Numbered from the stretch's first letter, positions 1-9,000 are shown. The stretch is 64,000 nt of DNA from Streptococcus mitis (GCA_001560895.1 CP014326.1:1624001-1688000); one strand, 5' to 3'. Notes: generated by a model not told the origin, from the letters alone. Program-made: numbers and translations.

Positions 1-972
1 TCTAACTCTGGAACTTCGTAAACTGGAGCTGTAGACGGACTCGTGCCATACTCATCTAACTCTGGAACTTCGTGAACTGGGGCTGTAGACAGACTCGTGC
101 CATACTCATCTAACTCTGGAACTTCGTGAACTGGAGCTGTAGACGGACTCGTGCCATACTCATCTAACTCTGGAGCTTCGTGAACTGGAGACATGGAAGG
201 ATTGGTACCATAGCCTACTAACTCTGGAACTTCGTGAACTGGAGCTGTAGACGGACTCATGCCATACTCATCTAACTCTGGAACTTCGTGAACTGGAGAT
301 GTATCTGGATTGGTGCCATAGTCTACTAACTCTGGAATTTCGTGAACTGGAGCTGTAGACGGACTTGTGCCATACTCATCTAACTCTGGAACTTCGTGAA
401 CTGGAGCTGTAGCTGGACTTGTACCATAGTCTACTAACTCTGGAACTTCGTGAACTGGAGCTGTATCTGGACTTGTGCCATACTCATCTAACTCTGGAGC
501 TTCGTGAACTGGAGATGTAGACGGACTCGTGCCATACTCATCTAACTCTGGAGCTTCGTGAACTGGAGACGTTGAAGGATTGGTACCATAGTCTACTAAC
601 TCTGGAACTTCGTGAACTGGAGCTGTAGACGGACTTGTGCCATACTCATCTAACTCTGGAATTTCATGAACTGGAGCTGTAGACGGACTTGTGCCATACT
701 CATCTAACTCTGGAACTTCGTGAACTGGAGCTGTAGACGGACTTGTGCCATACTCATCTAACTCTGGAACTTCGTGAACTGGAGCTGTGTCTGGACTTGT
801 ACCATACTCTACTAACTCTGGAACGTCGTGAACTGGAGCTGTAGACGGACTCGTGCCATAGTCTACTAACTCTGGAACTTCGTGAACTGAGGCTTTAGCC
901 GGACTCGTGCCATACTCATCTAACTCTAGAACTTCATGAACTGGAGCTGTATCTGGATTGGTGCCATAGTCT
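1..972 (-). repeat. Eighteen tandem 54-bp coding repeats in the metalloprotease gene
   Basis: Units start every 54 bases from position 1 (1, 55, 109 and so on to 919), giving eighteen complete copies; the array continues past the left edge. Each encodes an 18-residue unit of the form (V/D)(D/E)YGT(S/N)P(S/D)TAPVHEVPEL, with substitutions concentrated in the first ten residues. All copies stay in frame. The repeats probably form an extended Pro-rich stalk between the membrane anchor and the protease domain. Copy number is likely to vary between strains. Confidence 0.95.
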
Positions 973-1619
973 ACTAATGATTTATCCTTATGAGAAGAAT
1001 AAAGGATATTTCTCTTGTTATCCTCATTCTTTAGATAACCAATATATTCAAAGCCATCAATCTGCAAAGGTTTTGGAAGAGATTCTCCAACACCTAAATT
1101 TATACTTTGATTATACGCAGCAAGCTCAAGGTTGGTCACAGCCAAGGCAGTCGGAGATAGTAACACAGACCCCATTCCTGTCACCAATAAGATAGACGAT
1201 AAATATCTCTTGCCACTCTTAGCCCTAGCAAATATTAACACCAAGAATGTAAAACCCGCAACTGCAAAAATTGACTCCCAGACCCCAGAGTAGCCGGTCT
1301 GAGGTAATGCTCCATATCCTAATTTTTGATCTTTGGGACGATAAACTAAGTAATAGCTTTCTGATATCTCTTCAACATGCTTGGGAATATCTCTGATCAA
1401 GATAGACTTCTCTGCTTCAGTTAATTCAGATTCCATTACATAATAGTAGCTCACTTGAGCTGACTGTCCATGTGAAATCTCTGTAGCTTTAACAGGGGAT
1501 AAATCTCCAGCTATTAGACTGCTAAAAAAGAAGCTTCCAATAGTAGCCGAGACTAATCCAACTGACAATTTTCTAAAAGAAAAACGCTGACGTTTTTCTC
1601 CATAAAACCATTGTTTCAT
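1..1619 (-). CDS. Zinc metalloprotease, IgA1-protease/Zmp type (M26), N-terminal part only
   Basis: An open frame runs from an ATG at 1619 (GAGGAA ribosome site just upstream) off the left edge, giving 539 codons without a stop. The N-terminus has a YSIRK-like signal (FSFRKLSVGLVSATIG, residues 13-28), then LPQTG at about 105-109, two hydrophobic segments (about 112-130 and 140-158), and a linker ending in GFEYIGYLK. An N-terminal LPxTG followed by two membrane helices is the hallmark of streptococcal Zmp/IgA1 proteases, which are surface proteins cleaving host glycoproteins. From about residue 215 the protein is a tandem 18-residue repeat. The zinc-binding HExxH domain would lie beyond the window, so activity and the exact paralogue (ZmpA/IgA1, ZmpB or other) cannot be judged. 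Confidence 0.85.
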   Translation of the reverse strand, partial: MKQWFYGEKRQRFSFRKLSVGLVSATIGSFFFSSLIAGDLSPVKATEISHGQSAQVSYYYVMESELTEAEKSILIRDIPKHVEEISESYYLVYRPKDQKLGYGALPQTGYSGVWESIFAVAGFTFLVLIFARAKSGKRYLSSILLVTGMGSVLLSPTALAVTNLELAAYNQSINLGVGESLPKPLQIDGFEYIGYLKNEDNKRNILYSSHKDKSLVDYGTNPDTAPVHEVLELDEYGTSPAKASVHEVPELVDYGTSPSTAPVHDVPELVEYGTSPDTAPVHEVPELDEYGTSPSTAPVHEVPELDEYGTSPSTAPVHEIPELDEYGTSPSTAPVHEVPELVDYGTNPSTSPVHEAPELDEYGTSPSTSPVHEAPELDEYGTSPDTAPVHEVPELVDYGTSPATAPVHEVPELDEYGTSPSTAPVHEIPELVDYGTNPDTSPVHEVPELDEYGMSPSTAPVHEVPELVGYGTNPSMSPVHEAPELDEYGTSPSTAPVHEVPELDEYGTSLSTAPVHEVPELDEYGTSPSTAPVYEVPEL

Positions 1620-1659
1620 TTTAATTTTTTCCTCTTAAATATAATATGCCATACTATCT

Positions 1660-1688
1660 ATTTTACCCAATTATAGTTAATTATTCAA
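1660..1688 (-). promoter_or_regulatory. Promoter of the metalloprotease gene
   Basis: On the minus strand TTGAAT (1683-1688) is followed after 17 bases by TAAAAT (1660-1665), about 40 bases upstream of the ATG at 1619. This is a good sigma-A match; transcription start was not tested. Confidence 0.55.
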
Positions 1689-1796
1689 ATTTTTGGTCAA
1701 TTTTTTCAGTTTGAAAATACTTTTAAACAACATAATACCAAGTTACAAGCTTTTTAAATTTTCTTAATGCAATTGTGAAAATATACAAAATAATGA

Positions 1797-2560
1797 CCAC
1801 CCGTCTAACGGGTGGTTTGAACCAGAGCTATAAGCCCAAATTACCAGCCAGCGCCTAAAGACGCTGGCTTTCACATTGTTCAAGCCTCATTGCTCTTGAC
1901 TCGTCACTTGCCTCTTAAAGAGGCTTTAGTATTACTTACCATTATCCCTAAAGGGATCCTCATATTCTTTTATACTTAATTTATCTAGTTCTATATCATG
2001 CTTTACTCGTTCTCAAATTTTCATACTCGTGAAGAAATCATCCACTGGATAATTTCTTTACTCTTGGATATATTTCTTAATTGTGGCTTCATTGAGTCCA
2101 ACCGTACTCACATAATAACCTTCCGCCCAAAAATGACGATTCCCAAACTTGTACTTGAGATTGGCGTGTTCGTCAAACATCATGAATGCACTTTTACCTT
2201 TTAAATACCCCATGAAACTTGAAACACTTATCCTTGGTGGAATATTGACTAACATATGTACATGGTCTGGCATTAAGTGACCCTCGATAATTTCAACTCC
2301 TTTATAACTACACAAACGATGAAATATTTCTCCTAAACTACTTCGATATTGATTATAGATTATTTTTCGTCTATACTTAGGGGTGAACACAATGTGATAC
2401 TTACAGTGGCACTTTGTGTGCGATAAACTATGTGCCTTTTGTGCCATATTTTTCTCCTTTCGCTTTACAATTGGCTTGAACACCTTTATTGTATCGCGTT
2501 TGGAGTTTTTTGGGTATAACCTTCGACGCGCACCCGCATAGCGGGTGGTTTTTTTGTCTC
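1797..2560 (-). mobile_element. IS200/IS605-family element (single tnpA)
   Basis: A tnpA gene of the HUH Y1 type is flanked by small imperfect palindromes typical of IS200 ends. Stems are CCACCCG/CGGGTGG (1797-1803, 1809-1815), AGCCAGCG/CGCTGGCT (1846-1853, 1862-1869) and CACCCGC/GCGGGTG (2531-2537, 2541-2547). No terminal inverted repeats or target duplications are expected for this family, so the outer limits are approximate. Because tnpA is interrupted, the copy is probably immobile on its own. Confidence 0.8.
1932..2447 (-). pseudogene. tnpA: IS200-type transposase tnpA, interrupted near the C-terminus
   Basis: The start is the ATG at 2447 (MAQKAHSLSH) with an AAGGAG site six to seven bases upstream; a longer upstream frame lacks family similarity. 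The HUH motif (PDHVHMLV) and the catalytic-Tyr region (EGYYVSTVGLNEA) are present. The frame stops at 2058 after KKYIQE. The expected C-terminal tail (HDIELDKLSIKEYEDPFRDNGK-like) resumes downstream and ends at the TAA at 1932-1934. Between them lies about 55 extra bases flanked by GAGTAAAG copies. A 129-residue product could still be made, but it lacks about 25 C-terminal residues. Confidence 0.75.
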
Positions 2561-2693
2561 GCACCTAACTGAGCGATACGGACTAATAGTCACATAATAA
2601 TGAACTTCGCCACATTGTACAATTTACACTGAATAAACAGAAAAACAAAAGCACGTTATATTAAAACAAGAAAATATAATACCTTTTTAAAAG

Positions 2694-3034
2694 ATGTTTC
2701 CTAATCTAAATTTCATCAACAGCTTCAAATTCTACCCTTTCCGTTCCAAAAAGAAGAGCTCAAAAGAAATGATAGAACTCTTGAATTTTAACCCAAGTAC
2801 GATTACTAGAACTTTGTCTAAGTTTCAAAAAGAAGGATCATCTATTCTTCTTTTTGAAACACGAGGAAGTATAAATCATGCTTATGTAATATTTGAAAAC
2901 GAGCAGGAATTGTTAAAAGAGAGTTTGAAGGAGAGTATGTAACAATTGACCATCTCTACAGAGTTTATAAGAAGCTAATTGGAAAAAGGACCACTCGTGA
3001 AGAATTTTATGATTTTCTGGCTCGCTACGGTTGA
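2694..3034 (+). pseudogene. Frameshifted remnant of a small HTH regulator-like gene
   Basis: The first frame (2694-2942, 82 residues) has a winged-helix-like stretch, KEMIELLNFNPSTITRTLSK, and ends shortly after LLKES. A second frame overlaps its end and continues as GEYVTIDHLYRVYKKLIGK then TTREEFYDFLARYG to a TGA at 3032-3034. The two halves look like one small DNA-binding protein split by a frameshift around 2910-2940. I do not recognise the family. There is no clear ribosome site for the first ATG. Confidence 0.35.
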
Positions 3035-3463
3035 CCAAAGGTCACCCCACATCTAGAATATCTAAAAATCTAGTCAATACTTTCAGAACGTACGTATAAT
3101 ATAACAAGAGCAAGCTAGTTTTGGGAGAATTAATAAGAATGAGAAATGTTGAACATAGAAAAAATTCGCCCTCCGGTTGAGAGTCACTATATTCAAGAAT
3201 TTAGGTATGATTATAATACAGTGGATTCCCATACTGGTGATTATTTTTCTTAATATCTGGTGTCTGTAATACAGAGTGGATGGATAAATAAATTTTTAAA
3301 GAAATTGTCCTAAGCTTATCCGAATAACTACATTGTATTTGTGTAACTATTAATACGTCTCACTCCGTAAAGTGCGCTTAAACAATGGATAGTTATTACT
3401 AATGATAGATAATACTATTTTACACAAGGCCACAGCTTTAGGTATCCCAATAATATTAAATTG
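3035..3463. other. Intergenic AT-rich stretch with one doubtful 35-codon frame
   Basis: No convincing gene is visible. A 35-codon frame on + (3146-3253, MLNIEKIRPPVESHY...) is open but has no recognised homology and may be another gene remnant. The stretch lies between the IS/remnant region and a BOX element and looks like eroded accessory DNA. Confidence 0.4.
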
Positions 3464-3613
3464 ATACTCAATGAAAATCAAAGAGCAAACTAGGAAGCAA
3501 GCCGTAGGTTGCTCAAAGCACTGCTTTGAGGTTGTAGATAAGACGGACGAAGTCAGTCACATATATAATCCAAGGTGAAACCAACGTGGTTTAAAGAGAT
3601 TTTCGAAGAGTAT
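3464..3613 (-). repeat. BOX element (short A-B-C form)
   Basis: The element begins ATACTCAATGAAAATCAAAG and ends TTTTCGAAGAGTAT, with the characteristic internal segment CAAAGCACTGCTTTGAGGTT and GACGAAGTCAGT. These are the boxC, boxB and degenerate boxA modules of pneumococcal/mitis BOX repeats. The boxA module is diverged compared with the copy at 62608-62804. Confidence 0.9.
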
Positions 3614-3649
3614 CACCTATATCTCTCTTATGAATATGATATTAGAAAA

Positions 3650-3677
3650 CGAGCATCTCCAATCGTGGAGATGCTCG
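3650..3677. terminator. Stem-loop, possible lytC terminator
   Basis: A perfect 11-bp stem CGAGCATCTCC / GGAGATGCTCG surrounds a six-base loop. On the minus strand it is followed by TTTTCT. It lies 175 bases beyond the lytC stop and would end that transcript. Confidence 0.55.
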
Positions 3678-3851
3678 CTTGTTTTATGTCTGGAGGCCAG
3701 TTTTTCCCAGCTTCCAATACTTTTACAGTTGACAAAGATCTCTATATCGAAATCTCCATCATAAAAAATTGTATCAATAGGTAGCATAAAAATATTTAGA
3801 CTACAAATCGGTGGTAGAATTTCTTTTAGCTAGCTTTCTTAAACCTACATC

Positions 3852-5606
3852 TTAATACCAAACGCTGACATCAACATGACCACGAATTCCTTTTAAATAT
3901 TCAGATGAAGTATATTGCCATCCTTTTTCACCTGAATAGTGAGGATTATTCCAATCAAGCGCATCCGTATAGGCTGCTACCCAGTTAACGTGTTGCAAAA
4001 TATCGGGATGATTCAAACGAGTTTGCAAAAGTTGACGATAGCTATAAACTTTCACATTTTGATAACCAGCCTTCTTCATTGTTGCCATATACTTATTGAT
4101 GATTTTGACCCAGATTCCAGTATCACTTGGAGCTCTCTTGGTCTTATTGACATATTCCCAGTTCTCAACATCATAATAGATAGGGTAAGACAAGTTCATC
4201 TTGTATTTTTTCAAGAGTTCAATGGTCTGATTGGCATCATTCTCAGCATCAGTCTCATTTTCAGCATAAGTATAGAGGTAAACCCCATAAGGAATTCCAA
4301 GACGGTTTAACTCCTTGATATTATAAGCCAATTCCTTGTCCTCAGTTCCACTATAGCCCAAACGAACAATAACTCCATCAACGCCATTATCGTCGATGAC
4401 TTTTTTCCAGTCACTAATACGACCATTGTGCTCACTGACATCGATGACCTTTTTAACTTGATCAGTCCCAACTTGTTCTTCACGCTGGTTAAAGAAGTAA
4501 CGGTGGCCATTTCGGTGAACCCAGCCAACATTCAAGCCTTTCTTTTCTTTTAACTCACCTGAGTCAGAAAAAATATAGCGAGCATCATTCATGACTAATT
4601 CACCAGTCGCCATAGCACCACTTCCTGTCAAATAGTAGTTACCCTGCCACTCATCTTTAGCCATATAACCCCACTTCTTGAAATAATACCACTTGCCGTC
4701 TACCTTTTGCCACTCTTGATTTGCATAAGAACCATCAGATTTCAGGTAAAACCAACTCTTATAATTGTTATCGTAAACCCATTCACTCTTGGCCATGTAG
4801 CCACCCGCTTTGAGGTAATATTTACCATACCACTCTTGATTCGCATAAGAACCATCAGATTTCAGGTAAAACCAACTCTTATAATTGCTATCATAAACCC
4901 ATTCACTCTTGGCCATGTAGCCACCCGTTTTGAGGTAGTATTTGCCATACCATCCTTGATTTGTATAAGAACCATCAGATTTCAGGTAAAACCAACTCTT
5001 ATAATTGTTATCGTAAACCCATTCACTCTTGGCCATGTAGCCACCCACTTTGAGGTAGTAGTTTCCATGCCATTCTTGATTTGCATAAGAACCATCAGCC
5101 TTGAGGTAGAACCAGCTCTTATAATGATTATCGTAAACCCATTCATTTGTAGCCATGTAACCACCCGCTTTGAGGTAGTAGTTTCCATGCCATTCTTTTT
5201 GGGCATAACGACCATCTGCTTTTATATAGAACCAGCTATTGTAGCTAGTATCGAAGATCCACTCACTCTTAGCTTTTGACCCATCTGCCTTCACATAGAA
5301 GTCGCCTTCCCAGTGTGCTGATGTGGAAGTTGGTTTACTTTCCGATTTTTGACTACTAGCGCGCGTCTCTTTCACTTCTTCCTTTTTCTCTGCCTGTTGA
5401 CTAGAAGAGACCTCAACCTTTTTCTCTTCCTCTTTTTGACTTGCCGTCGTTTCTGATTTCTTTTCCTCTGCCTTACTAGAAGAAGTCTGGATGCCACTTC
5501 CTTCCGAAGATGCTTTCACTTCAGTTTCATTTGCAGCAATATGACTAACTGACAATCCTAGTAAAAAGATACTTGCTAATCCGATTTTTCCAATCTTTGT
5601 TTTCAA
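3852..5606 (-). CDS. lytC: Choline-binding GH25 lysozyme, LytC type
   Basis: A secreted muramidase that cleaves peptidoglycan glycan strands while held on teichoic-acid choline. Order: signal peptide (KIGLASIFLLGLSVSHIAA), a Lys/Glu/Ser-rich linker to about residue 97, choline-binding repeats (GGYMAKSEWVYD... / YKSWFYLKSDGS) to about 380, and a C-terminal GH25 domain with IDVSEHNG and YPIYYDVENW carrying the catalytic acids. I chose the TTG at 5606 (MKTKIGKIG after processing), 584 residues: it has AGGAGAGG just upstream, while the upstream ATG at 5639 falls in the loop of the tpiA terminator. The acidic linker and the number of choline repeats appear larger than in the pneumococcal LytC I remember (about 490 residues). 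Confidence 0.9.
   Translation of the reverse strand: MKTKIGKIGLASIFLLGLSVSHIAANETEVKASSEGSGIQTSSSKAEEKKSETTASQKEEEKKVEVSSSQQAEKKEEVKETRASSQKSESKPTSTSAHWEGDFYVKADGSKAKSEWIFDTSYNSWFYIKADGRYAQKEWHGNYYLKAGGYMATNEWVYDNHYKSWFYLKADGSYANQEWHGNYYLKVGGYMAKSEWVYDNNYKSWFYLKSDGSYTNQGWYGKYYLKTGGYMAKSEWVYDSNYKSWFYLKSDGSYANQEWYGKYYLKAGGYMAKSEWVYDNNYKSWFYLKSDGSYANQEWQKVDGKWYYFKKWGYMAKDEWQGNYYLTGSGAMATGELVMNDARYIFSDSGELKEKKGLNVGWVHRNGHRYFFNQREEQVGTDQVKKVIDVSEHNGRISDWKKVIDDNGVDGVIVRLGYSGTEDKELAYNIKELNRLGIPYGVYLYTYAENETDAENDANQTIELLKKYKMNLSYPIYYDVENWEYVNKTKRAPSDTGIWVKIINKYMATMKKAGYQNVKVYSYRQLLQTRLNHPDILQHVNWVAAYTDALDWNNPHYSGEKGWQYTSSEYLKGIRGHVDVSVWY
4691..5290 (-). repeat. 120-bp tandem repeats encoding choline-binding modules
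   Basis: The segment containing ACCATCAGATTTCAGGTAAA recurs at 4731, 4851 and 4971 and, diverged, at 5091 and 5211, a strict period of 120 bases (40 residues, two choline-binding units). The central copies are nearly identical, which suggests recent homogenisation or duplication within lytC. Confidence 0.9.
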
Positions 5607-5621
5607 TCTTTCCTCTCCTAT

Positions 5622-5653
5622 AAAAAATGGAACAGACATCTCAATGCTGTTCC
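5622..5653 (-). terminator. tpiA terminator overlapping the lytC 5' region
   Basis: On the minus strand GGAACAG and CTGTTCC pair around an 11-base loop and are followed by ATTTTTTAT. It sits 24 bases beyond the tpiA stop and ends about 16 bases before the TTG start of lytC, so lytC is either read through from tpiA or started from a promoter I could not place. Confidence 0.8.
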
Positions 5654-5676
5654 ACCTAGCTTTTGCTACTTACTAA

Positions 5677-6435
5677 TTATTTTACAAAGTCAAGCAAAGC
5701 CAAGAAGCTTTCTGCTTCAAGTGACGCACCACCAACAAGGGCGCCGTCAACGTCTGGACAAGCCATGTATGAAGCAACGTTTTCAGGTTTAACAGAACCA
5801 CCGTATTGAACACGAACTTTGTCTGCAACTTCTTGACCGAAGTCAGCAGCTACAACGTCACGAACAACTTTACACATTTTTTGTGCGTCGTCTTGTGAAG
5901 CTGATTTACCAGTACCGATAGCCCAGATTGGCTCGTAAGCGATAACTGATGCAGCAACTTGTTCAGCAGTCAATCCAGCCAATGCAGCAGATACTTGAGC
6001 ACCTACGAATTCAGCTGCTTTACCAGCTTCGTAAGTTTCAAGTGACTCACCACAACAGATGATTGGAAGCATACCATTTGCAAAGATTGCTTTTGCTTTT
6101 TTGTTGATATCTTCGTCAGTTTCATGGAAGTAGTCACGGCGTTCTGAGTGACCGATAACAACGTAGTCAGTACCGATTTCTTTCAAAACTTGTGGGCTAG
6201 TTTCACCAGTGAAAGCACCTGCATTTTCAAAGTAGCAGTTTTGAGCAGCAACTTTAAGGTTTGAACCTTTAGCAGCAGCAAGAACAGCTGTCAAATCAAG
6301 AGCTGGAGCAGCGATACCTGCTTCAACAAGATCTGATGAAGGAAGTTTTGATGCAACTGCTTCAACAAATGCTTTAGCTTCTTCTGGATTTTTGTTCATT
6401 TTCCAGTTACCCGCGATAAATGGTTTACGTGACAT
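5677..6435 (-). CDS. tpiA: Triosephosphate isomerase
   Basis: Interconverts dihydroxyacetone phosphate and glyceraldehyde 3-phosphate in glycolysis; cytosolic dimer. The family start [14 protein letters not shown] is at 6435, so the seven residues upstream in frame are not used. Visible signatures are NWKMN (catalytic Lys), VIGHSERR (catalytic His), [14 protein letters not shown] (catalytic Glu and the flexible loop) and YGGSVKPEN phosphate binding. Length is 252 residues, as usual. It ends in its own terminator before lytC. Confidence 0.98.
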   Translation of the reverse strand: MSRKPFIAGNWKMNKNPEEAKAFVEAVASKLPSSDLVEAGIAAPALDLTAVLAAAKGSNLKVAAQNCYFENAGAFTGETSPQVLKEIGTDYVVIGHSERRDYFHETDEDINKKAKAIFANGMLPIICCGESLETYEAGKAAEFVGAQVSAALAGLTAEQVAASVIAYEPIWAIGTGKSASQDDAQKMCKVVRDVVAADFGQEVADKVRVQYGGSVKPENVASYMACPDVDGALVGGASLEAESFLALLDFVK

Positions 6436-6532
6436 TTCACATACCTCTTTTTTCAATTTATTTTCTATTTATTTTATCACAATTAAACACAGCTTGCAAA
6501 TCTTACTCGGATTTCAAGCCTGCTTGCATGGA

Positions 6533-7210
6533 TTAATCCTTCCAGAGATCCATGGCATTTTGGAAATCCGCAGATACCTGTGTCAACTGAGGATTGTTGG
6601 CTTCTCTTTCAGCTCGCTTGGCCTCGATTTGAGCCACACTTTTGATACCTTCATGGCGCCAGTTTCTCAAAATCGCCTGAATGTACTTCCAGTTTGGTTT
6701 TCCATTCAAAACAGCTTCGCGAAGAGCTTCCTTAATCAAGTCAGCACTAGTCCCATCTTCCTTAAGGGTCTTAGTCAAATCCTCGATTTCAAAAGGCGTC
6801 AACAAGCGTCCCAGCTCCTGCTGGAAGGTTTCCACCAAATCCTTAAGCTGGTTTTGAGGGGTCAACTGGTCTGAACTCGAAGAGCTAGCTCCAAGCAAGT
6901 CATCCAAACGTTCCAAGGCTAGACTAGCATCAAATAGCAATTCAATTTCGCCATTTAATTCAATAGTACGATACTGAAGGAGTCCCCTCTCCGTCAGATT
7001 GGAAATAGCTTGATTGACATCTGAAATTTCCTTGCCAATCCTATCAGCAATCTGGCTTGGCGACATTTCTTCCAAACCTGTCGTATTTTGCAAATAGAAA
7101 AATTGCCAGACCAGAAAATCGTCGCTGGAAGGAAAGAGTTCCTTAAAATGCAAGAGCAGGGCACTCGGTAAAACCAAGTTCCCTGATTTAAAAGCGTCTA
7201 AATATGTCAT
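6533..7210 (-). CDS. dnaD: DnaD-family replication initiation protein
   Basis: Primosome component that helps load the replicative helicase at origin and restart sites. The N-terminal winged-helix DDBH1 domain covers about residues 1-105 (MSPSQIADRIGKEISDVNQAI) and the C-terminal DDBH2 domain about 120-210, ending in the conserved YIQAILRNW motif, after which a charged tail follows. At 225 residues it is typical. The stop of metA is nine bases upstream, so the two are probably co-transcribed. Confidence 0.92.
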   Translation of the reverse strand: MTYLDAFKSGNLVLPSALLLHFKELFPSSDDFLVWQFFYLQNTTGLEEMSPSQIADRIGKEISDVNQAISNLTERGLLQYRTIELNGEIELLFDASLALERLDDLLGASSSSSDQLTPQNQLKDLVETFQQELGRLLTPFEIEDLTKTLKEDGTSADLIKEALREAVLNGKPNWKYIQAILRNWRHEGIKSVAQIEAKRAEREANNPQLTQVSADFQNAMDLWKD

Positions 7211-7218
7211 AATTCCTC

Positions 7219-8163
7219 TTATAAATACCCATATGCAGATGCATCATCTTCTATCTTTCTCCAGTCAAAAGGCGTCTCCTGATAGACAGCATAGTTTACC
7301 CAGTTACTGAAAAATAGGGCTGCTGATGAAGACCAACAAAGACAAGGTGTCTGGTTGACATCATTATCCTTAAAGTAATTTTCTGGAATATGAGGATCCA
7401 AACCTGCATCACGATCTCGGAAATACTCTTTTGCTAAGGTATCACGGTCATATTCCAAATGCCCAAAACTATAAATTTCACGTAAATCACGACTGGCCAA
7501 AATCGAAACCCCAACCTGAGGTCCTTCTGATAAAATCTCGAGATTGGTTTTGTTTAAGATCTCTTCCTTAGAAATCTCCGTATGCCGAGAATGAGGAGAT
7601 ACGTAACTATCGTCAAAGCCCCTAAAGAGAAGATGACCTTCCTTTAAGGTGTCCTGAGGATAGATACCCGATAACTTACTGTCCATCTGGTATTTTTCAA
7701 CCCCATAACGCAGATAAAGCCCAGCCTGAGCCCCCCAACAGATATGAAGGGTCGAATAGACATGGGTCTTGGACCACTCAAGCACCTGACTGAATTCCTC
7801 CCAATAGTCCACTTCCTCAAATGGTAAATGCTCAACTGGAGCCCCTGTGATAATCATCCCGTCAAAATACTCATCCTTGACTTCAGGAAAAGTTTTATAG
7901 AAAGTCTCCATGTGCTCTGAGCGAGTTGTTTTAGAACGGTGGCTTTCCATATAGAGGAAATCAATATCCAGTTGCAGGGGTGTATTGGCCAAATGGCGCA
8001 ACAATTGAGTCTCTGTGACCATTTTTTGTGGCATGAGATTTAAGATTAAAATCTTCAAGGGACGGATATCTTGGTGGGCAGCACGTTGATCATCCATGAC
8101 AAAGATATTCTCTGTCCGTAAAATCTCAACAGCTGGCAATTTTTTATCAATTCGAATCGGCAT
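7219..8163 (-). CDS. metA: Homoserine O-acyltransferase (MetA/MetAS)
   Basis: Activates homoserine by O-acylation, the first committed step of methionine synthesis. The N-terminus [11 protein letters not shown], the NLMPQKM motif, and the catalytic-Cys segment [10 protein letters not shown] are visible, along with HSRHTEIS and FGHLEYD. Length is 314 residues. Many Firmicute members of this family use acetyl-CoA rather than succinyl-CoA; sequence reading alone does not settle the donor. A MET-box-like site lies about 90 bases upstream. Confidence 0.93.
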   Translation of the reverse strand: MPIRIDKKLPAVEILRTENIFVMDDQRAAHQDIRPLKILILNLMPQKMVTETQLLRHLANTPLQLDIDFLYMESHRSKTTRSEHMETFYKTFPEVKDEYFDGMIITGAPVEHLPFEEVDYWEEFSQVLEWSKTHVYSTLHICWGAQAGLYLRYGVEKYQMDSKLSGIYPQDTLKEGHLLFRGFDDSYVSPHSRHTEISKEEILNKTNLEILSEGPQVGVSILASRDLREIYSFGHLEYDRDTLAKEYFRDRDAGLDPHIPENYFKDNDVNQTPCLCWSSSAALFFSNWVNYAVYQETPFDWRKIEDDASAYGYL

Positions 8164-8238
8164 AACCCTCTCCTAACTGTACTCTTTCAGGAATCATTGC
8201 ATATGTTTGAAGTCAAAACTCAAACACTTAGTCCTTTT

Positions 8239-8272
8239 ATTATACTGCAAGAAGATATAGTTTTCAATTATA
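8239..8272 (-). promoter_or_regulatory. metA promoter with an imperfect MET-box
   Basis: TATAAT (minus strand, 8239-8244) is a -10 element. TATAGTTTTCAATTATA at 8256-8272 matches the streptococcal MET-box TATAGTTTNAAACTATA with two mismatches and overlaps the expected -35. A LysR-type MetR/MtaR regulator is the likely binder. Confidence 0.5.
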
Positions 8273-8320
8273 GTTTTTCTCTAACTAGCTATAGTCTATT
8301 TTTATATCCTAATGTAGAGA

Positions 8321-8341
8321 AAACAGCCCTAGGGACTGTTT
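8321..8341 (-). terminator. apt terminator
   Basis: AACAGTCCCT pairs with AGGGCTGTT directly downstream of the apt stop, followed by TTTTCTCT on the minus strand. Confidence 0.7.
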
Positions 8342-8345
8342 TTCA

Positions 8346-8858
8346 TTAATAATGCATGAGAACTTTGTAATCGTAGTCACCGATTTTTTCACGGCCGTTC
8401 AATTCATCCAATTCAACAAGGAAGGCACAACCTGCCACAACACCGCCAAGTTTTTCAATCATCTCGATGGTCGCCTTAACAGTTCCACCTGTCGCCAAGA
8501 GGTCGTCTACGATAAGAACACGTTGACCTGGCTTGATGGCATCCGCGTGCATAGTCAAGGTATCAACACCGTACTCTTTTTCATAGTCAGCAGAAATGAC
8601 TTCGCGTGGCAATTTTCCTGGCTTACGAACAGGAGCAAAACCAATTCCCAACTCAAAGGCAACAGGACAGCCTACGATAAAACCACGAGCCTCAGGACCT
8701 ACAATCATGTCGATTTTCTTGTCAGTAGCATACTGAACAATTTCACGAACAGCGTAGCTATAAGCATTTCCATCAGCCATCAAAGGACTGATATCACGGA
8801 AGGTGATGCCTTCCTTTGGATAATTTTCAATTGTTGCAATATAATCTTTTAAATTCAT
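8346..8858 (-). CDS. apt: Adenine phosphoribosyltransferase
   Basis: Salvages adenine to AMP with PRPP. The PRPP-binding motif [13 protein letters not shown] is clear, as are GPEARGFI and the flexible-loop segment KPGKLP. The 170 residues equal the family length. An extended -10 (TGGTATAAT, around 8890-8898 on the minus strand) lies close upstream, and a terminator follows, so it is probably monocistronic. Confidence 0.97.
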   Translation of the reverse strand: MNLKDYIATIENYPKEGITFRDISPLMADGNAYSYAVREIVQYATDKKIDMIVGPEARGFIVGCPVAFELGIGFAPVRKPGKLPREVISADYEKEYGVDTLTMHADAIKPGQRVLIVDDLLATGGTVKATIEMIEKLGGVVAGCAFLVELDELNGREKIGDYDYKVLMHY

Positions 8859-9000
8859 CTTTTTCTTTCTTTCAAAATTTTTACTCTCTATTATACCATA
8901 TTTTCTAGCAAAGAAGGAAGAGAAAACAGCATTTCATTTGCTACTCACTCTATGAGCTAAATGAAGATAACTATTTTTATCTAAACTATAACTCACATAC

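Noticed and set aside
1..972. CRISPR array from regular repeats
   Set aside because: Units are contiguous 54-bp coding repeats without spacers, in frame with a surface protein; there are no cas genes.
977..1195. 72-codon frame on +
   Set aside because: It is antisense to the metalloprotease N-terminus and has no ribosome site or family features.
3575..3784. 69-codon frame on +
   Set aside because: It starts within the BOX element and contains the stem-loop at 3650-3677, so coding is unlikely.
4707..5279. 190-codon repetitive frame on +
   Set aside because: It is the antisense of the choline-binding repeats in lytC; periodicity comes from the 120-bp repeats.
8352..8852. 166-codon frame on +
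   Set aside because: Entirely antisense to apt, which has clear catalytic motifs.
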